Of a DNA stretch of 64,000 nucleotides, positions 9,036-17,943 are shown piece after piece. Below the pieces are notes generated by a model, which searched no databases, had not been told where the DNA came from, and worked only from the letters and a program-made list of their open reading frames with translations. The first letter of the stretch is position 1, and each line of letters starts with the position of its first letter. A program made the translations under genes and the position numbers. Source of the DNA: Arcanobacterium sp. (GTDB lineage: Bacteria > Actinomycetota > Actinomycetes > Actinomycetales > Actinomycetaceae); assembly GCA_022778805.1 (NCBI GenBank), contig JALFSN010000003.1:62001-126000 (forward strand), given 5' to 3'.

Positions 9036-9115
9036 CCATCGCTTTTATCTAGCTTGTTTCGGCCTTGTTTCGGCCGCTACTACGTTCAGCTAGCCGAATA
9101 CCTAGGCTAGCTAGC

Positions 9116-9394
9116 TCAAGCCACAGCCTTCTTCAAGGTGGAGCCAGCGGAGATCTTCACGCCATAGCCAGCAGGGATATCAATGGACTCGCCGGTGCGC
9201 GGGTTGCGACCTTTGCGAGCAGCGCGCTTGGTGCGCTCCACACTCATCAGACCCGTGATCTTCACGGCCTCGCCAGCAGCGAGCGAATCCACCAGCACGG
9301 TCTGCAGAGCTGACAGCGCCTTGTCGGCATCAGTCTTGGTGATGCCAGCTTCATCGGCGATCTTTGCAATAAGTTCAGTACGATTGAGGGACAT
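9116..9394 (-). CDS. hup: DNA-binding protein HU
   Basis: Nucleoid-associated histone-like protein, 92 residues, acting as a dimer that bends DNA. The start at 9394 gives the conserved LNRTELIAKIADEAG, with GAGAGGAAA just upstream; the frame to 9409 adds five residues and would lie on top of that site. The DNA-binding arm is visible as RKGRNPRTGESIDIPAGYGVKI. There is no Lys/Ala-rich C-terminal tail, unlike the mycobacterial HupB, so this is the short bacterial form. It has its own terminator and an unusual pair of hairpin repeats upstream. Confidence 0.95.
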   Translation of the reverse strand: MSLNRTELIAKIADEAGITKTDADKALSALQTVLVDSLAAGEAVKITGLMSVERTKRAARKGRNPRTGESIDIPAGYGVKISAGSTLKKAVA

Positions 9395-9436
9395 AAAATT
9401 TCCTCTCATAGATTTCTCATAAATTTTGTCGTTTTA

Positions 9437-9473
9437 GGCTCGGCTGAGCCACCATTTCGGGCTCGGTTGAGCC
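9437..9473 (-). promoter_or_regulatory. Twin hairpin repeats upstream of HU
   Basis: GGCTC-GGCT-GAGCC (9437-9450) and GGCTC-GGTT-GAGCC (9460-9473) are two tandem 5-bp hairpins 23 bp apart, 43-79 bases ahead of the HU start, each followed by ACCA on the plus strand. They are either RNA hairpins in the leader or paired operator sites. No known protein is assigned. Confidence 0.5.
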
Positions 9474-9673
9474 ACCACAAAGCAATGTAGCGGAATTTCA
9501 AGGAAAAGCGTGAATCTGAGCCGCGTGTTGTGAGATTTTACGCCCGCAATTGCTCACAAACGCTCAGTTATTTTCACATTGGTAACATACGCCACGCACG
9601 TCACCGCTGCGCTGAGCCTTTACCTATGGCTTTGCAAGCCCCCGCCTTCCCTTACTTTTCCCAGTTGAAACTG

Positions 9674-10795
9674 CTATGCCTCCATAAGAGCCTGCCCCCA
9701 GTACGTATCTGGCCTCGTCCCTGGGACGATCCAATAGACGGCTGACCCAATATGCTGGGCATACTCATTGAGTAAGTCAGAGGCATCCAGCCGCTTCTGA
9801 ATAGCCGTAAACTGCTTGTCGGGATTCTTTTGGAACGCAATCCAGACGAGGCCAGAGTTTGTGGACGAAGTGACGTGCGGATTCAGAGCGTCGTCATAGG
9901 CATAAGCACGACGCCGAAGCGCATCGTTGGGCAATCCGTCTTGCTCACGCGAGAGCGCCAGATGCGAATGGCGATCAATGAGATAATTCCCCTGAGCATC
10001 CTTGGCATCCATATCCTCTTCATCAAATTCGCTGGTGCCGCCGGAAAGCGGAGCGCCCGTGTGGTAGTCGCGCCCGATCACTCTGCTGCGGCCTGCCTCA
10101 TCGAGCTTCTCCCACACATCGAGATCCAGAGCAATACGGCGCACCACCATGATGGATGAATTCTTCAGATACGCCTGATCGGAGTCAATCCACACCTGCT
10201 CATCCCACTCTTCAGCGGAGTGCGGATTCACAGTACCATCGATCGAGCCCATGGGATTGCGCGGAGTAGCACCAGCTGGAGCGGCTCCAAAGGCATGTCC
10301 GAAGCCCTTTTGCATCCACTTCACATGAGCCACGGGAAGTGCCACTTTGATCATCATGCGAGCAGTGGTGAAAAGCGTGACTGGATCGTCACAGCAAATC
10401 TGAATGACGAGATCGCTCTGCCCCCACTGCGGCTGCAAATTGTCGTGATCGAAAGCCGGAATATCATGCAAGCCCTCAGGTTTGAGATCACTCTTGCCGA
10501 TCAGATCAAAAATGCGCTCGCCAAAACCAGCGGTAACGGTCAGATTGGCCACGGCCTCCACCATCTCCACCTCATAGAAGTTAGAGATATTCGCAGCTTT
10601 TCCTTGGGTAAAATTGCGGGCGAGCGACGTCCACTCTTGCAGCAAAGTGATGAGCTCACTCTTGCCCACACCGTCGTTCAGATCGAAAGCCAGCACCTCC
10701 AGATGTGCCGGTCCTGCTTGCATAATGCCACTTTGCACGTCTGCGTCAAATGGTTGGATTGCTTTCACTAAAGGGAGTTCCTGAACCTCAGCCAT
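9674..10795 (-). CDS. DyP-type haem peroxidase
   Basis: Dye-decolourising peroxidase of 373 residues, a haem enzyme using H2O2. Family features are GSIDGTVNP (the GxxDG motif with the distal Asp), the region NYLIDRHSHLALSRE holding the proximal His, and an Arg-rich segment around DALRRRAYAYDDAL. There is no Tat signal, so it is not the EfeB subtype and is probably cytoplasmic. The C-terminus ends at GQALMEA with no encapsulin-targeting extension, and no encapsulin gene is adjacent. The start at 10795 follows AAAGGAAAC. It diverges from the DUF1015 gene across a 405-bp region. Oxidative-stress use is inferred from the family. Confidence 0.9.
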   Translation of the reverse strand: MAEVQELPLVKAIQPFDADVQSGIMQAGPAHLEVLAFDLNDGVGKSELITLLQEWTSLARNFTQGKAANISNFYEVEMVEAVANLTVTAGFGERIFDLIGKSDLKPEGLHDIPAFDHDNLQPQWGQSDLVIQICCDDPVTLFTTARMMIKVALPVAHVKWMQKGFGHAFGAAPAGATPRNPMGSIDGTVNPHSAEEWDEQVWIDSDQAYLKNSSIMVVRRIALDLDVWEKLDEAGRSRVIGRDYHTGAPLSGGTSEFDEEDMDAKDAQGNYLIDRHSHLALSREQDGLPNDALRRRAYAYDDALNPHVTSSTNSGLVWIAFQKNPDKQFTAIQKRLDASDLLNEYAQHIGSAVYWIVPGTRPDTYWGQALMEA

Positions 10796-11200
10796 GAATG
10801 TTTCCTTTCTCGCACTCTCGCGTATCAGACGTTGTCACGTGTGTTTCACGCAGCACCAGTAAAACGGTGTACAGGCCAATCTTATGCCCATTTTTGAGTA
10901 AAACGTACGGTCCGACGTCTCTTCGGCTGGCCTGACGTTCCTCCGCCATCCTCTTGCCGAGCGTGCACTGTGCCGATATCTGTACACACCGGTGGAACGC
11001 ACACAAAGCCGGTAGAATGACGCTGGCGTGGTGGCCTGCAGCGTCTGTGCCAGTACTCTGTATACAGTGCTGACAGCCGCCGCATAAACGTGGCGACAGC
11101 AGGGCGCTGGTATGGAAAATACGCACTCCCATTGCCGAATGTGAGACGCGGCCATGCCCGATTCCTATCAACCGCCGAGTTTCATTGGAGAAGGATTCTT
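10796..11200. other. Divergent intergenic region between DyP and DUF1015 genes
   Basis: 405 bp without a convincing gene; it must hold both divergent promoters. An inverted pair CGGTGTACAG (near 10864) and CTGTACACACCG (near 10979) lies about 100 bp apart, and a related CTGTATACAG occurs near 11051. A minus-strand frame of 127 codons crosses the region but overlaps the DyP start and has no ribosome-binding site. Confidence 0.4.
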
Positions 11201-12415
11201 ATGGTGCACATTATTCCGTTCGCCGCGTGGCGCCCCGCCGCACGGGAAGCCGCCACGTTTGCGTGCCCACCTTACGACGTACTCACCCGCACACAAGCTG
11301 CCCAGCTGGCTCCTACCCACCACTTTCTCCGCGTGATTCGGCCTGAAATTGGCTTGCCAGACGCAGTAGATGAAGACGATCCGCAGGCACATGACGCGGC
11401 TCGCACAGCCCTCAACGACTTTGAAGCGTCCGGCACACTCATTCAAGATTCCGCTCCAACACTCTACATTTACCGCCAGCACGGCTTTGGGCATGTACAG
11501 ACAGGGATTGTGGCCTGTGTGCGAGTAGCCGACTATCGCAGCGGCGTCATCAAACAGCACGAGCGTACCCTCGTAGCAAAGGAACAAAACCGCATTCACC
11601 ATTTCCAAGCTACACATGCCCAAACTGAACCGGTATTTCTCATGTATCGCCGAGATGCCAGCGTAGACGATCTCGTCGAAGAGGTCCTCGCACAATCCGC
11701 CCCTAGCTACGATTTCACCTCTGATGACGGCGTGCGCCACCAGTTGTGGGTCACCGATGAGGCGTTGAGCGCCGCTCTCATACAATCATTTGAGTCCATC
11801 GATTCTCTTTATATTGCCGACGGCCACCACCGCTCGGCCTCAGCAGCCACAGTGGCTGGGGAACGGGGGCTTGACGCCGACGATCCACGCGCTTCCATCA
11901 TGGCGGTCATCTTCCCAGCTGACGATCTCAAAGTGCTCGCCTACAATCGAGTGGTAGCTGATCGCGCTAACTACTCCAGTTCAGAGTTTATTGCTGCGCT
12001 GTCCGCCGATTTTGACGTGCGCGAGGCTGCGGACGCAGCAGATGCAGCGCCACAAGCACCTGGAGAATTTGGGGTGTTCACTGCGGGCACATGGTATTCC
12101 ACGCGCTATACCGGCGCTCGGCAGGGATCCGTCGTGGACGATCTCGACACCTCCATTCTCACTCGCACCGTATTGGAACCACTTTTAGGCATTCACGATC
12201 TGCGCACCGACAATCGTATTAGTTTCATTGGCGGCGGTGCTGGCACGCAGGCATTAGCCGAAGCCGCTGGAGAAGATGGCATCGCTTTTAACCTCTTCCC
12301 CACGTCGGTGCACGATATTATGGCAGTGAGCGACGCTGGCGAGATCATGCCGCCAAAGAGCACTTGGTTCGAGCCGAAACTCGCCTCTGGTCTGTTTATT
12401 CACAGCTTGGACTAG
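11201..12415 (+). CDS. DUF1015 family protein
   Basis: A 404-residue cytoplasmic protein of the widely conserved but functionally undefined DUF1015 family. Diagnostic segments are PFAAWRP near the start, CPPYDVLT, LRVIRPE, QHERTLVAKEQNRIHHFQATHAQTEPVFLMY and YIADGHHRSASA (the most conserved motif, probably part of an active or ligand site). The ATG at 11201 follows GGAGAAGGA; the frame to 11090 has no such site. It diverges from the DyP gene and sits ahead of the MMPL gene, which has its own promoter. Confidence 0.9.
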   Translation: MVHIIPFAAWRPAAREAATFACPPYDVLTRTQAAQLAPTHHFLRVIRPEIGLPDAVDEDDPQAHDAARTALNDFEASGTLIQDSAPTLYIYRQHGFGHVQTGIVACVRVADYRSGVIKQHERTLVAKEQNRIHHFQATHAQTEPVFLMYRRDASVDDLVEEVLAQSAPSYDFTSDDGVRHQLWVTDEALSAALIQSFESIDSLYIADGHHRSASAATVAGERGLDADDPRASIMAVIFPADDLKVLAYNRVVADRANYSSSEFIAALSADFDVREAADAADAAPQAPGEFGVFTAGTWYSTRYTGARQGSVVDDLDTSILTRTVLEPLLGIHDLRTDNRISFIGGGAGTQALAEAAGEDGIAFNLFPTSVHDIMAVSDAGEIMPPKSTWFEPKLASGLFIHSLD

Positions 12416-12566
12416 CCGTTCAGCTACCGCTATACCTCTGCTGGCGGTCTCTTTTTGCACATGTAGTCCTGCACCCTCAGATGCGACTGCTCTCAGCACA
12501 GATTTTCACGGTAACTCGCAGTGATTTTGAAGCTTTTCCCAGCGCTCACACAGAACTCTCAGCTAC

Positions 12567-12587
12567 TATAATCCTTAAGAGAAAGGA
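12567..12587 (+). promoter_or_regulatory. -10 box and ribosome-binding site of the MMPL gene
   Basis: A perfect TATAAT at 12567-12572 is followed by GAAAGGA at 12581-12587 ahead of the ATG at 12593. No good -35 hexamer was found at 16-18 bp. The short leader implies the exporter pair starts its own transcript rather than relying on DUF1015. Confidence 0.6.
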
Positions 12588-12592
12588 TTGTG

Positions 12593-15502
12593 ATGAGTTC
12601 GTTTCTTCTTAGGATTGGCCGCTGGTGTGCGCGCCATTCATGGAGAGTGCTCATCTTCTGGGTCTTTACTCTGTGTCTGCTCGGATTCGGTTTCCACTCC
12701 GTAGGAATGCAGCTATCTAACTCATTCAATATCTCGTCTACCGAATCTATGACGGGGCTGGAGATTTTGCACGAGCGCCTGCCGCAAGCCAGCGGGGTGT
12801 CAGAACCGGTACTCATATCCGTCGCTAGCGGAGACCTCCATCAGCATCAGCCCGCCATAGAGAAATTCGTCCACAGTGTCAGCACGATTTCCGGCATATC
12901 GATGGCCTCTAACCCTTTTGCCACGCAGACTCGCGCCATCACGGATGACGGCAAACACGCGCTCGTGCAGGTGCAGACCGATTCCACTGTGACGGCTTAC
13001 TCTGCCAACGCCAATGGCAAAGCCACAGCCGTGAAGAATCAGCTCGCCCGCTATGCCCATGAACTCGAATCCTCTGATCCGGCACTCTCGGTATTAGTCG
13101 GCGGCAATATCGGCCAGACGGCTGGCGTGGAACTCTCCATTATTGAAGCTCTCGGCGTGCTCGTCGCCGCCGTTGTCCTCTTTGCCACTTTCGGCAGTTT
13201 CCTCGCTGCCGGAATACCAATTCTGTCTGCCATCGTGGGCGTCGGCGTGGGAATGCTCGGAATTTTAATAGGCGCCAATTTCACTGATATCAACGCCGTC
13301 ACTCCGGTGCTTGCCGTGATGATCGGACTTGCCGTCGGCATCGATTACGCACTGTTTATTATGAGCCGCGCCCGTGAATACCTCATGCACGGAGTCCCGC
13401 CCGTTGAAGCTGCTGGACGCGCGGTGGCGACAGCTGGATCAGCAGTTGTGTTTGCCGGCGTCACCGTCATTATCGCTCTGTGCGGACTGGCTGTGTGCCG
13501 CATTCCATTCTTGACGGCGATGGGCGTCTCAGCTGCATTTATGGTGGCTGTGGCCGTGACGGTGGCGCTCACGGCCATCCCCGCTTTCCTCAGCTTGCTG
13601 GGCAAACGGCTCCTCCCCAAAAAATCTGCACTGAAGACTGCGCTGAAGAAATCCTCACGTTCCTCCACAGTCTCATCAGCCGTACTTTCATCGCCCGCCA
13701 CGTCAGTATCGCCTGTCTCGTCAGCATCTCCCGCCACACCCACTGCTCCCACTCCCCGACGGGGGCTAGCAGCTCGATGGATTGACGCCGTCATACATCG
13801 TCCAGCAGTGTTTGCTCTGGGCGTCGTTGCTCTTCTCGGAGCTGGATCGCTGCCACTTGCTGGCCTTTCCCTCTCACTCGTCGATAATGGTTACGAACAG
13901 CCAGGCACCTATATGCGCGAGACGTACGATGCCATTTCCCGCACCTTTGGAGAGGGGTACAACTCCCCTATCATCGTGATCGCCGACATCGTGCAGAGCA
14001 CTGACCCGCTGGGAGTGGTGCGCGATCTTTCACAGGATTTGGCATCAATCGACGGTGTGGAAAAGGTGGCGCTCGGGACGCCAAATCAGGATGCTTCACT
14101 CGCGTTTATTGAGCTGATTCCCGCCACTGGCCAAGCCAACCCAGCCACTGAGAAGATCGTCAATGAAATCCGCGCTGACGCCCCCACTCTCGAACAGCGC
14201 TACGGTATTTCCAATCTTATGGTCACCGGCATCACCGCCGTAGCTGTCGATATTGCGAGTGTACTCAATAAGGCACTGCTCCCATTCGGAATCGTCGTCG
14301 TAGGGCTGTCCATTATTTTACTCATGACGGTCTTTCGCTCCATCGCCGTACCCGTCACGGCCACGCTGGGATACGTGCTCTCACTCGGGACGGGTCTGGG
14401 GGCGGTCGGAGCAATTTTTGGCTGGGGATGGTTCGCCGATATTCTCCACGTCACGAGGGTCGGTTCCGTTATTTCATTCCTGCCCGTCATCGTCATGGGT
14501 ATTCTCTTCGGGCTAGCGATGGACTACGAAGTGTTTCTCGTCTCCCGAATGCGCGAAGCGTGGATTCACACGTCAGATGCACGTCTAGCTGTGCGTGAGG
14601 GATTCGTTGGCTCAGCAAAAGTCGTGACGGCGGCCGCTCTCATTATGACGGCAGTCTTCGCTTTCTTTATTCCCGATGGCAACAAATACATTAAACCGAT
14701 CGCGGTGGCGCTCACCGTCGGCATCTTCGCCGACGCTTTTCTAGTGCGCATGACGTTCATCCCTGCCATGATGGCGCTGCTCGGCAAACATGCTTGGTGG
14801 ATTCCCGCTTGGCTAGACAAGAGGCTCCCCGTTGTCGATGTGGAGGGCGAGGGCTTAGCGCGCGCGCTTGAACACGCGGATTGGGTGGCCAGCCATGGAG
14901 AAGCCGAAGTTCGCCTCGATTCCGTGAGCGTGGGCGATACCGGCGGTGACATCTTTACTAACCTATCGATTATTGTGCGCCCGCACCAATTTGGCATAGC
15001 GCGCGCCGACACTTTCCTCGCCCGATCAGCGCTCGCTGCACTGCTCGCTGGCCGAATCCAGCCACATGGTGGCATCACTGTCATTTCTGGGCACCCACTT
15101 CCAGATGGGATATCCGCCATTCAGGCATCCACATACACACTCGATTACCCAGATGCGTCGCTGATCCCCGCTGCAACGCGGCTCGTGGTGTGCGCCGATC
15201 CTCCGGCACAGGCGTGGGACGCGCTAACAGATGCCTATCGCCGAGGAAAAACGGTGCTCGCCATTGTGCCTACCAATTTCGAGCTCCCCGCTTCGATACG
15301 CGCCGTAGCGCATGACGCGCTATCTCAAGCTGCCGAGGAAGCAGCCGTCGTCACTGTGCCGAGCGCTGACGACGCTGACGGCCCCTCCCCATCCCAGCGA
15401 CAGACCAGGCGTGCCCGTTTGCATCGTGCCGTAGCACTCCACTCTCCCGCCGCTCAAGCAACCTCGGCGTCACTGATGCGACAGGAAAGGAGTGAACAAT
15501 GA
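12593..15502 (+). CDS. MMPL/RND-family exporter with C-terminal ABC-like pseudo-domain
   Basis: Inner-membrane proton-driven exporter of the MMPL family, 969 residues. It has two RND halves, each a TM helix, a periplasmic domain and five TM helices. The proton-relay Asp-Tyr pairs are at residues 251-252 (GIDYALF) and 644-645 (AMDYEVF). The cytoplasmic link between halves (about 342-390) is a Ser/Pro/Thr/Ala-rich insertion. After the last TM (VDVEGEG, about 748) comes a roughly 220-residue tail that reads like an ABC ATPase lacking Walker A. A GTG lies directly before the ATG at 12593; spacing from GAAAGGA favours the ATG. It overlaps the YhgE-like gene by ATGA, implying translational coupling. 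Cargo is unknown; MMPL proteins export lipids, glycolipids or drugs. Confidence 0.9.
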   Translation: MSSFLLRIGRWCARHSWRVLIFWVFTLCLLGFGFHSVGMQLSNSFNISSTESMTGLEILHERLPQASGVSEPVLISVASGDLHQHQPAIEKFVHSVSTISGISMASNPFATQTRAITDDGKHALVQVQTDSTVTAYSANANGKATAVKNQLARYAHELESSDPALSVLVGGNIGQTAGVELSIIEALGVLVAAVVLFATFGSFLAAGIPILSAIVGVGVGMLGILIGANFTDINAVTPVLAVMIGLAVGIDYALFIMSRAREYLMHGVPPVEAAGRAVATAGSAVVFAGVTVIIALCGLAVCRIPFLTAMGVSAAFMVAVAVTVALTAIPAFLSLLGKRLLPKKSALKTALKKSSRSSTVSSAVLSSPATSVSPVSSASPATPTAPTPRRGLAARWIDAVIHRPAVFALGVVALLGAGSLPLAGLSLSLVDNGYEQPGTYMRETYDAISRTFGEGYNSPIIVIADIVQSTDPLGVVRDLSQDLASIDGVEKVALGTPNQDASLAFIELIPATGQANPATEKIVNEIRADAPTLEQRYGISNLMVTGITAVAVDIASVLNKALLPFGIVVVGLSIILLMTVFRSIAVPVTATLGYVLSLGTGLGAVGAIFGWGWFADILHVTRVGSVISFLPVIVMGILFGLAMDYEVFLVSRMREAWIHTSDARLAVREGFVGSAKVVTAAALIMTAVFAFFIPDGNKYIKPIAVALTVGIFADAFLVRMTFIPAMMALLGKHAWWIPAWLDKRLPVVDVEGEGLARALEHADWVASHGEAEVRLDSVSVGDTGGDIFTNLSIIVRPHQFGIARADTFLARSALAALLAGRIQPHGGITVISGHPLPDGISAIQASTYTLDYPDASLIPAATRLVVCADPPAQAWDALTDAYRRGKTVLAIVPTNFELPASIRAVAHDALSQAAEEAAVVTVPSADDADGPSPSQRQTRRARLHRAVALHSPAAQATSASLMRQERSEQ

Positions 15503-17910
15503 AACGGAGTACGCATAATCGCCTCATCCTGAGCGTGGTGGTTATCCTTCCAGTCGTCCTTTTTCTGGCATTGCTCAGCGCCAACACAGATCAACTGCGC
15601 ACGTACGGTTCTCCTCACGCGGCAATCGTGAACGCCGATTCCCCCGTCTCGCTCGCTAACGGCCAGATGCTTCCAGCTGGCAGGCAAGTAATTGCCACTC
15701 TCACCGATCCGAAACGCACCACCCATTTTCAATGGTCAGTGGTGACGGCCGCATCAGCCGAGACCGGTTTGAAAGACGGCAGCTACGAAGCCGTCGTCGA
15801 AATCCCACATGATTTTTCCGCCGCTGTAGCAGGCATTTTGCAAAACACGTCCACCGCTCCTGGCGTCCTCACAGTGCGCACAAACGGGCGCTCTGCACTG
15901 CTAGCTGATCTCTCAAACGACATCGTGAGCGCCGCCGGAAAAGACCTCAATACCTCGTTCACCGTCGCCTATCTCACCGAGTCACTCGCAGCCACCAGCA
16001 CCATGAAAAATGGCCTCAACCAAGCTGCCAGCGGCGCCGCTCAACTCGCCGACGGCGCATCTCAAGCTGCCAGCGGCGCCACTCAACTCGCCGGCGGCGC
16101 ACACCAGGCTGCCACAGGGACGAATCAGCTTGCTGATGGCGCTTATCAGCTCGCCACCGGCCAGACTCAGTTGGCTGATGGCGCCCATCAACTCGCCGCT
16201 GGAATCAGCCAACTTCATACTGGCATGCAGCCTTTTAGCACCGGAGCACAATCTTTCTCCAGCGGTCTACGGCGGTACGTGAATGGCGTCAATCAAGCTG
16301 CTGACGGCGCCCTACCCCTCGCTCACGGCGCCCAAGCCGTCGCTGGCGGCATCAGCCAATACCTGGATGGCATCCAGCAGATCTACGATGGCATCACCAA
16401 ACCTCAAGCCGGACAGAGCACCTCAATGCTGGGCGGAGCACAGCAACTCGCCGATACACTCACCACCGTGGCCGACGCTATTCACCGCGTCGCCGACGAA
16501 CTCGTGAAGCACCTGCCAGAGGGCTTGTCCAGCGCAGCTGACAATGCCCAGTTACTCTCTGCAGGCTTTGAGGAACTGACGACGCTCATCGACCAATGCA
16601 GTGCGGGAAATCAGAATGCCTGTACGCAGGCAAAAAATGGGACAGCGAGCACAGCTCAGGCACTCACGACCCTCGCCGCCCAGCTGCAGGCAGCATCTGA
16701 CCTCGTCCAATCAGGAGAAATTGATCTAAGCCAGCTCACGACGATCACGAATCCCATCGACCAATTAGCAAATGGAGCGCGTTCTCTCGCCGACGGACTT
16801 GCTATCCTCAGCGGACATATGCAATCGGACATGCTCGGCGAGAACGCCACTGCACTGAAAAATGGCGCCTCCCAACTGGCCGATGGTACGACGACGCTAT
16901 CAAGCGGACTGCAACAGCTTAAAGCAAATTCCCCGCAACTCACCAGTGGTGCTTCCCAGCTCACGCATGGCGCTTCTCAGCTTGCCAGCGGCACAGCAGC
17001 GCTCTCACACGGCGCTCAGAGGCTGGCTGATGGCGCTCGCGACGCTGCTGACGGCACCGCGCAGTTGGCTGGCGGCGCCGAGCAAGCTGCCAACGGCGTC
17101 ACACAGCTTGCTAACGGAGCTCAGGAGCTTTCTGACGGGGGGACGCAGCTCAAGGACGGCTCACAGCAACTTGCCCACGAACTGACCAAGGCCGCAGAGC
17201 AAATTCCCACATACACGCGAAGTGACGCCGAAAAGACAGCTCAGGCGTTAGGCACGCCAGTGACGATATCAACACTTGCGACGCTGGTGGATGCTCGCTC
17301 AGCCTTGGCCTCCGGAATTATTGCTCTCACCCTCTGGCTGGGCGCTCTGGGAGCCATCATTTATCGCAGCTCGATGACCAGCAATAAGTTGAAAGAGCCA
17401 CTGACGCCTCTGACCTTGACGACTCGTTCGCTCATCTTTGCTATCGGTATCGGAGCTGCACAGAGTCTGCTCATCGTGATTGGACTCGCCGTCAGCCGAG
17501 TGCCTATCGAGCATCTTTTCTGGCTGATCGTCGTCGTACTCTTGGCATCATTCACCATGATGGCACTGCATGTGGCGTTTACTGCCACACTCGGCATGAA
17601 AGGCGGCGTGATTCTCTCACTGGTCTTCCTCGGGCTGCAGCTCGTAGCTCTCGGCGGTTTATTGCCTGCTGCCTCCGATTCTGCTTTCGTGAATGCTTTG
17701 CACACACTCTTGCCAGTGCCACAAGCTCAAGATGCACTATCCAGTGTAATGACGGGAATCGGCAGCAGTTCACAGGCTATATGGATGCTCATCTTCTGGT
17801 TCCTAGCGTCTGGCTGTATCTCTGTGGCAGCGGTAACTAAGCGCCGTACCACGAATGCGTCGTCACTGCGAGCCTTTGCCACTCACTACTGGCCGCTCAT
17901 CCGCCGATAG
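15499..17910 (+). CDS. YhgE/Pip family membrane protein with long heptad repeats
   Basis: An 803-residue membrane protein. It has one N-terminal TM helix (about 9-27), a long extracellular part and five C-terminal TM helices (about 600-795), the topology of the YhgE/Pip family (Bacillus YhgE, phage infection protein Pip, and the distant type VII EsaA/YueB proteins). The extracellular part contains two blocks of seven-residue repeats of the form QLAxGAx: about 18 units from residue 175 to 300 and about 16 from 453 to 565. These probably form long helical or coiled rods. It starts at ATGA overlapping the MMPL stop, so the two are made together and likely work as one export or cell-surface complex; that is inference. 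No ESX or WXG100 genes are nearby. Confidence 0.85.
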   Translation: MKRSTHNRLILSVVVILPVVLFLALLSANTDQLRTYGSPHAAIVNADSPVSLANGQMLPAGRQVIATLTDPKRTTHFQWSVVTAASAETGLKDGSYEAVVEIPHDFSAAVAGILQNTSTAPGVLTVRTNGRSALLADLSNDIVSAAGKDLNTSFTVAYLTESLAATSTMKNGLNQAASGAAQLADGASQAASGATQLAGGAHQAATGTNQLADGAYQLATGQTQLADGAHQLAAGISQLHTGMQPFSTGAQSFSSGLRRYVNGVNQAADGALPLAHGAQAVAGGISQYLDGIQQIYDGITKPQAGQSTSMLGGAQQLADTLTTVADAIHRVADELVKHLPEGLSSAADNAQLLSAGFEELTTLIDQCSAGNQNACTQAKNGTASTAQALTTLAAQLQAASDLVQSGEIDLSQLTTITNPIDQLANGARSLADGLAILSGHMQSDMLGENATALKNGASQLADGTTTLSSGLQQLKANSPQLTSGASQLTHGASQLASGTAALSHGAQRLADGARDAADGTAQLAGGAEQAANGVTQLANGAQELSDGGTQLKDGSQQLAHELTKAAEQIPTYTRSDAEKTAQALGTPVTISTLATLVDARSALASGIIALTLWLGALGAIIYRSSMTSNKLKEPLTPLTLTTRSLIFAIGIGAAQSLLIVIGLAVSRVPIEHLFWLIVVVLLASFTMMALHVAFTATLGMKGGVILSLVFLGLQLVALGGLLPAASDSAFVNALHTLLPVPQAQDALSSVMTGIGSSSQAIWMLIFWFLASGCISVAAVTKRRTTNASSLRAFATHYWPLIRR

Positions 17911-17943
17911 CCAGCCAACGTTAGGACAGTGATTCGTGCCGAG

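Noticed and set aside
9674-10795. DyP peroxidase as encapsulin cargo
   Set aside because: No C-terminal targeting extension and no encapsulin shell gene in the window.
10788-11171. Minus-strand 127-codon frame between the DyP and DUF1015 genes
   Set aside because: Overlaps the DyP start, has no ribosome-binding site and no recognisable domain; the region is more likely the divergent promoter.
12590-12592. GTG start of the MMPL gene
   Set aside because: It lies only two bases from the GAAAGGA; the adjoining ATG at 12593 has better spacing.
16021-17190. DNA-level repeats inside the YhgE-like gene as a satellite or CRISPR
   Set aside because: They are 21-bp units encoding protein heptads with synonymous variation, so the repeat is selected at protein level.
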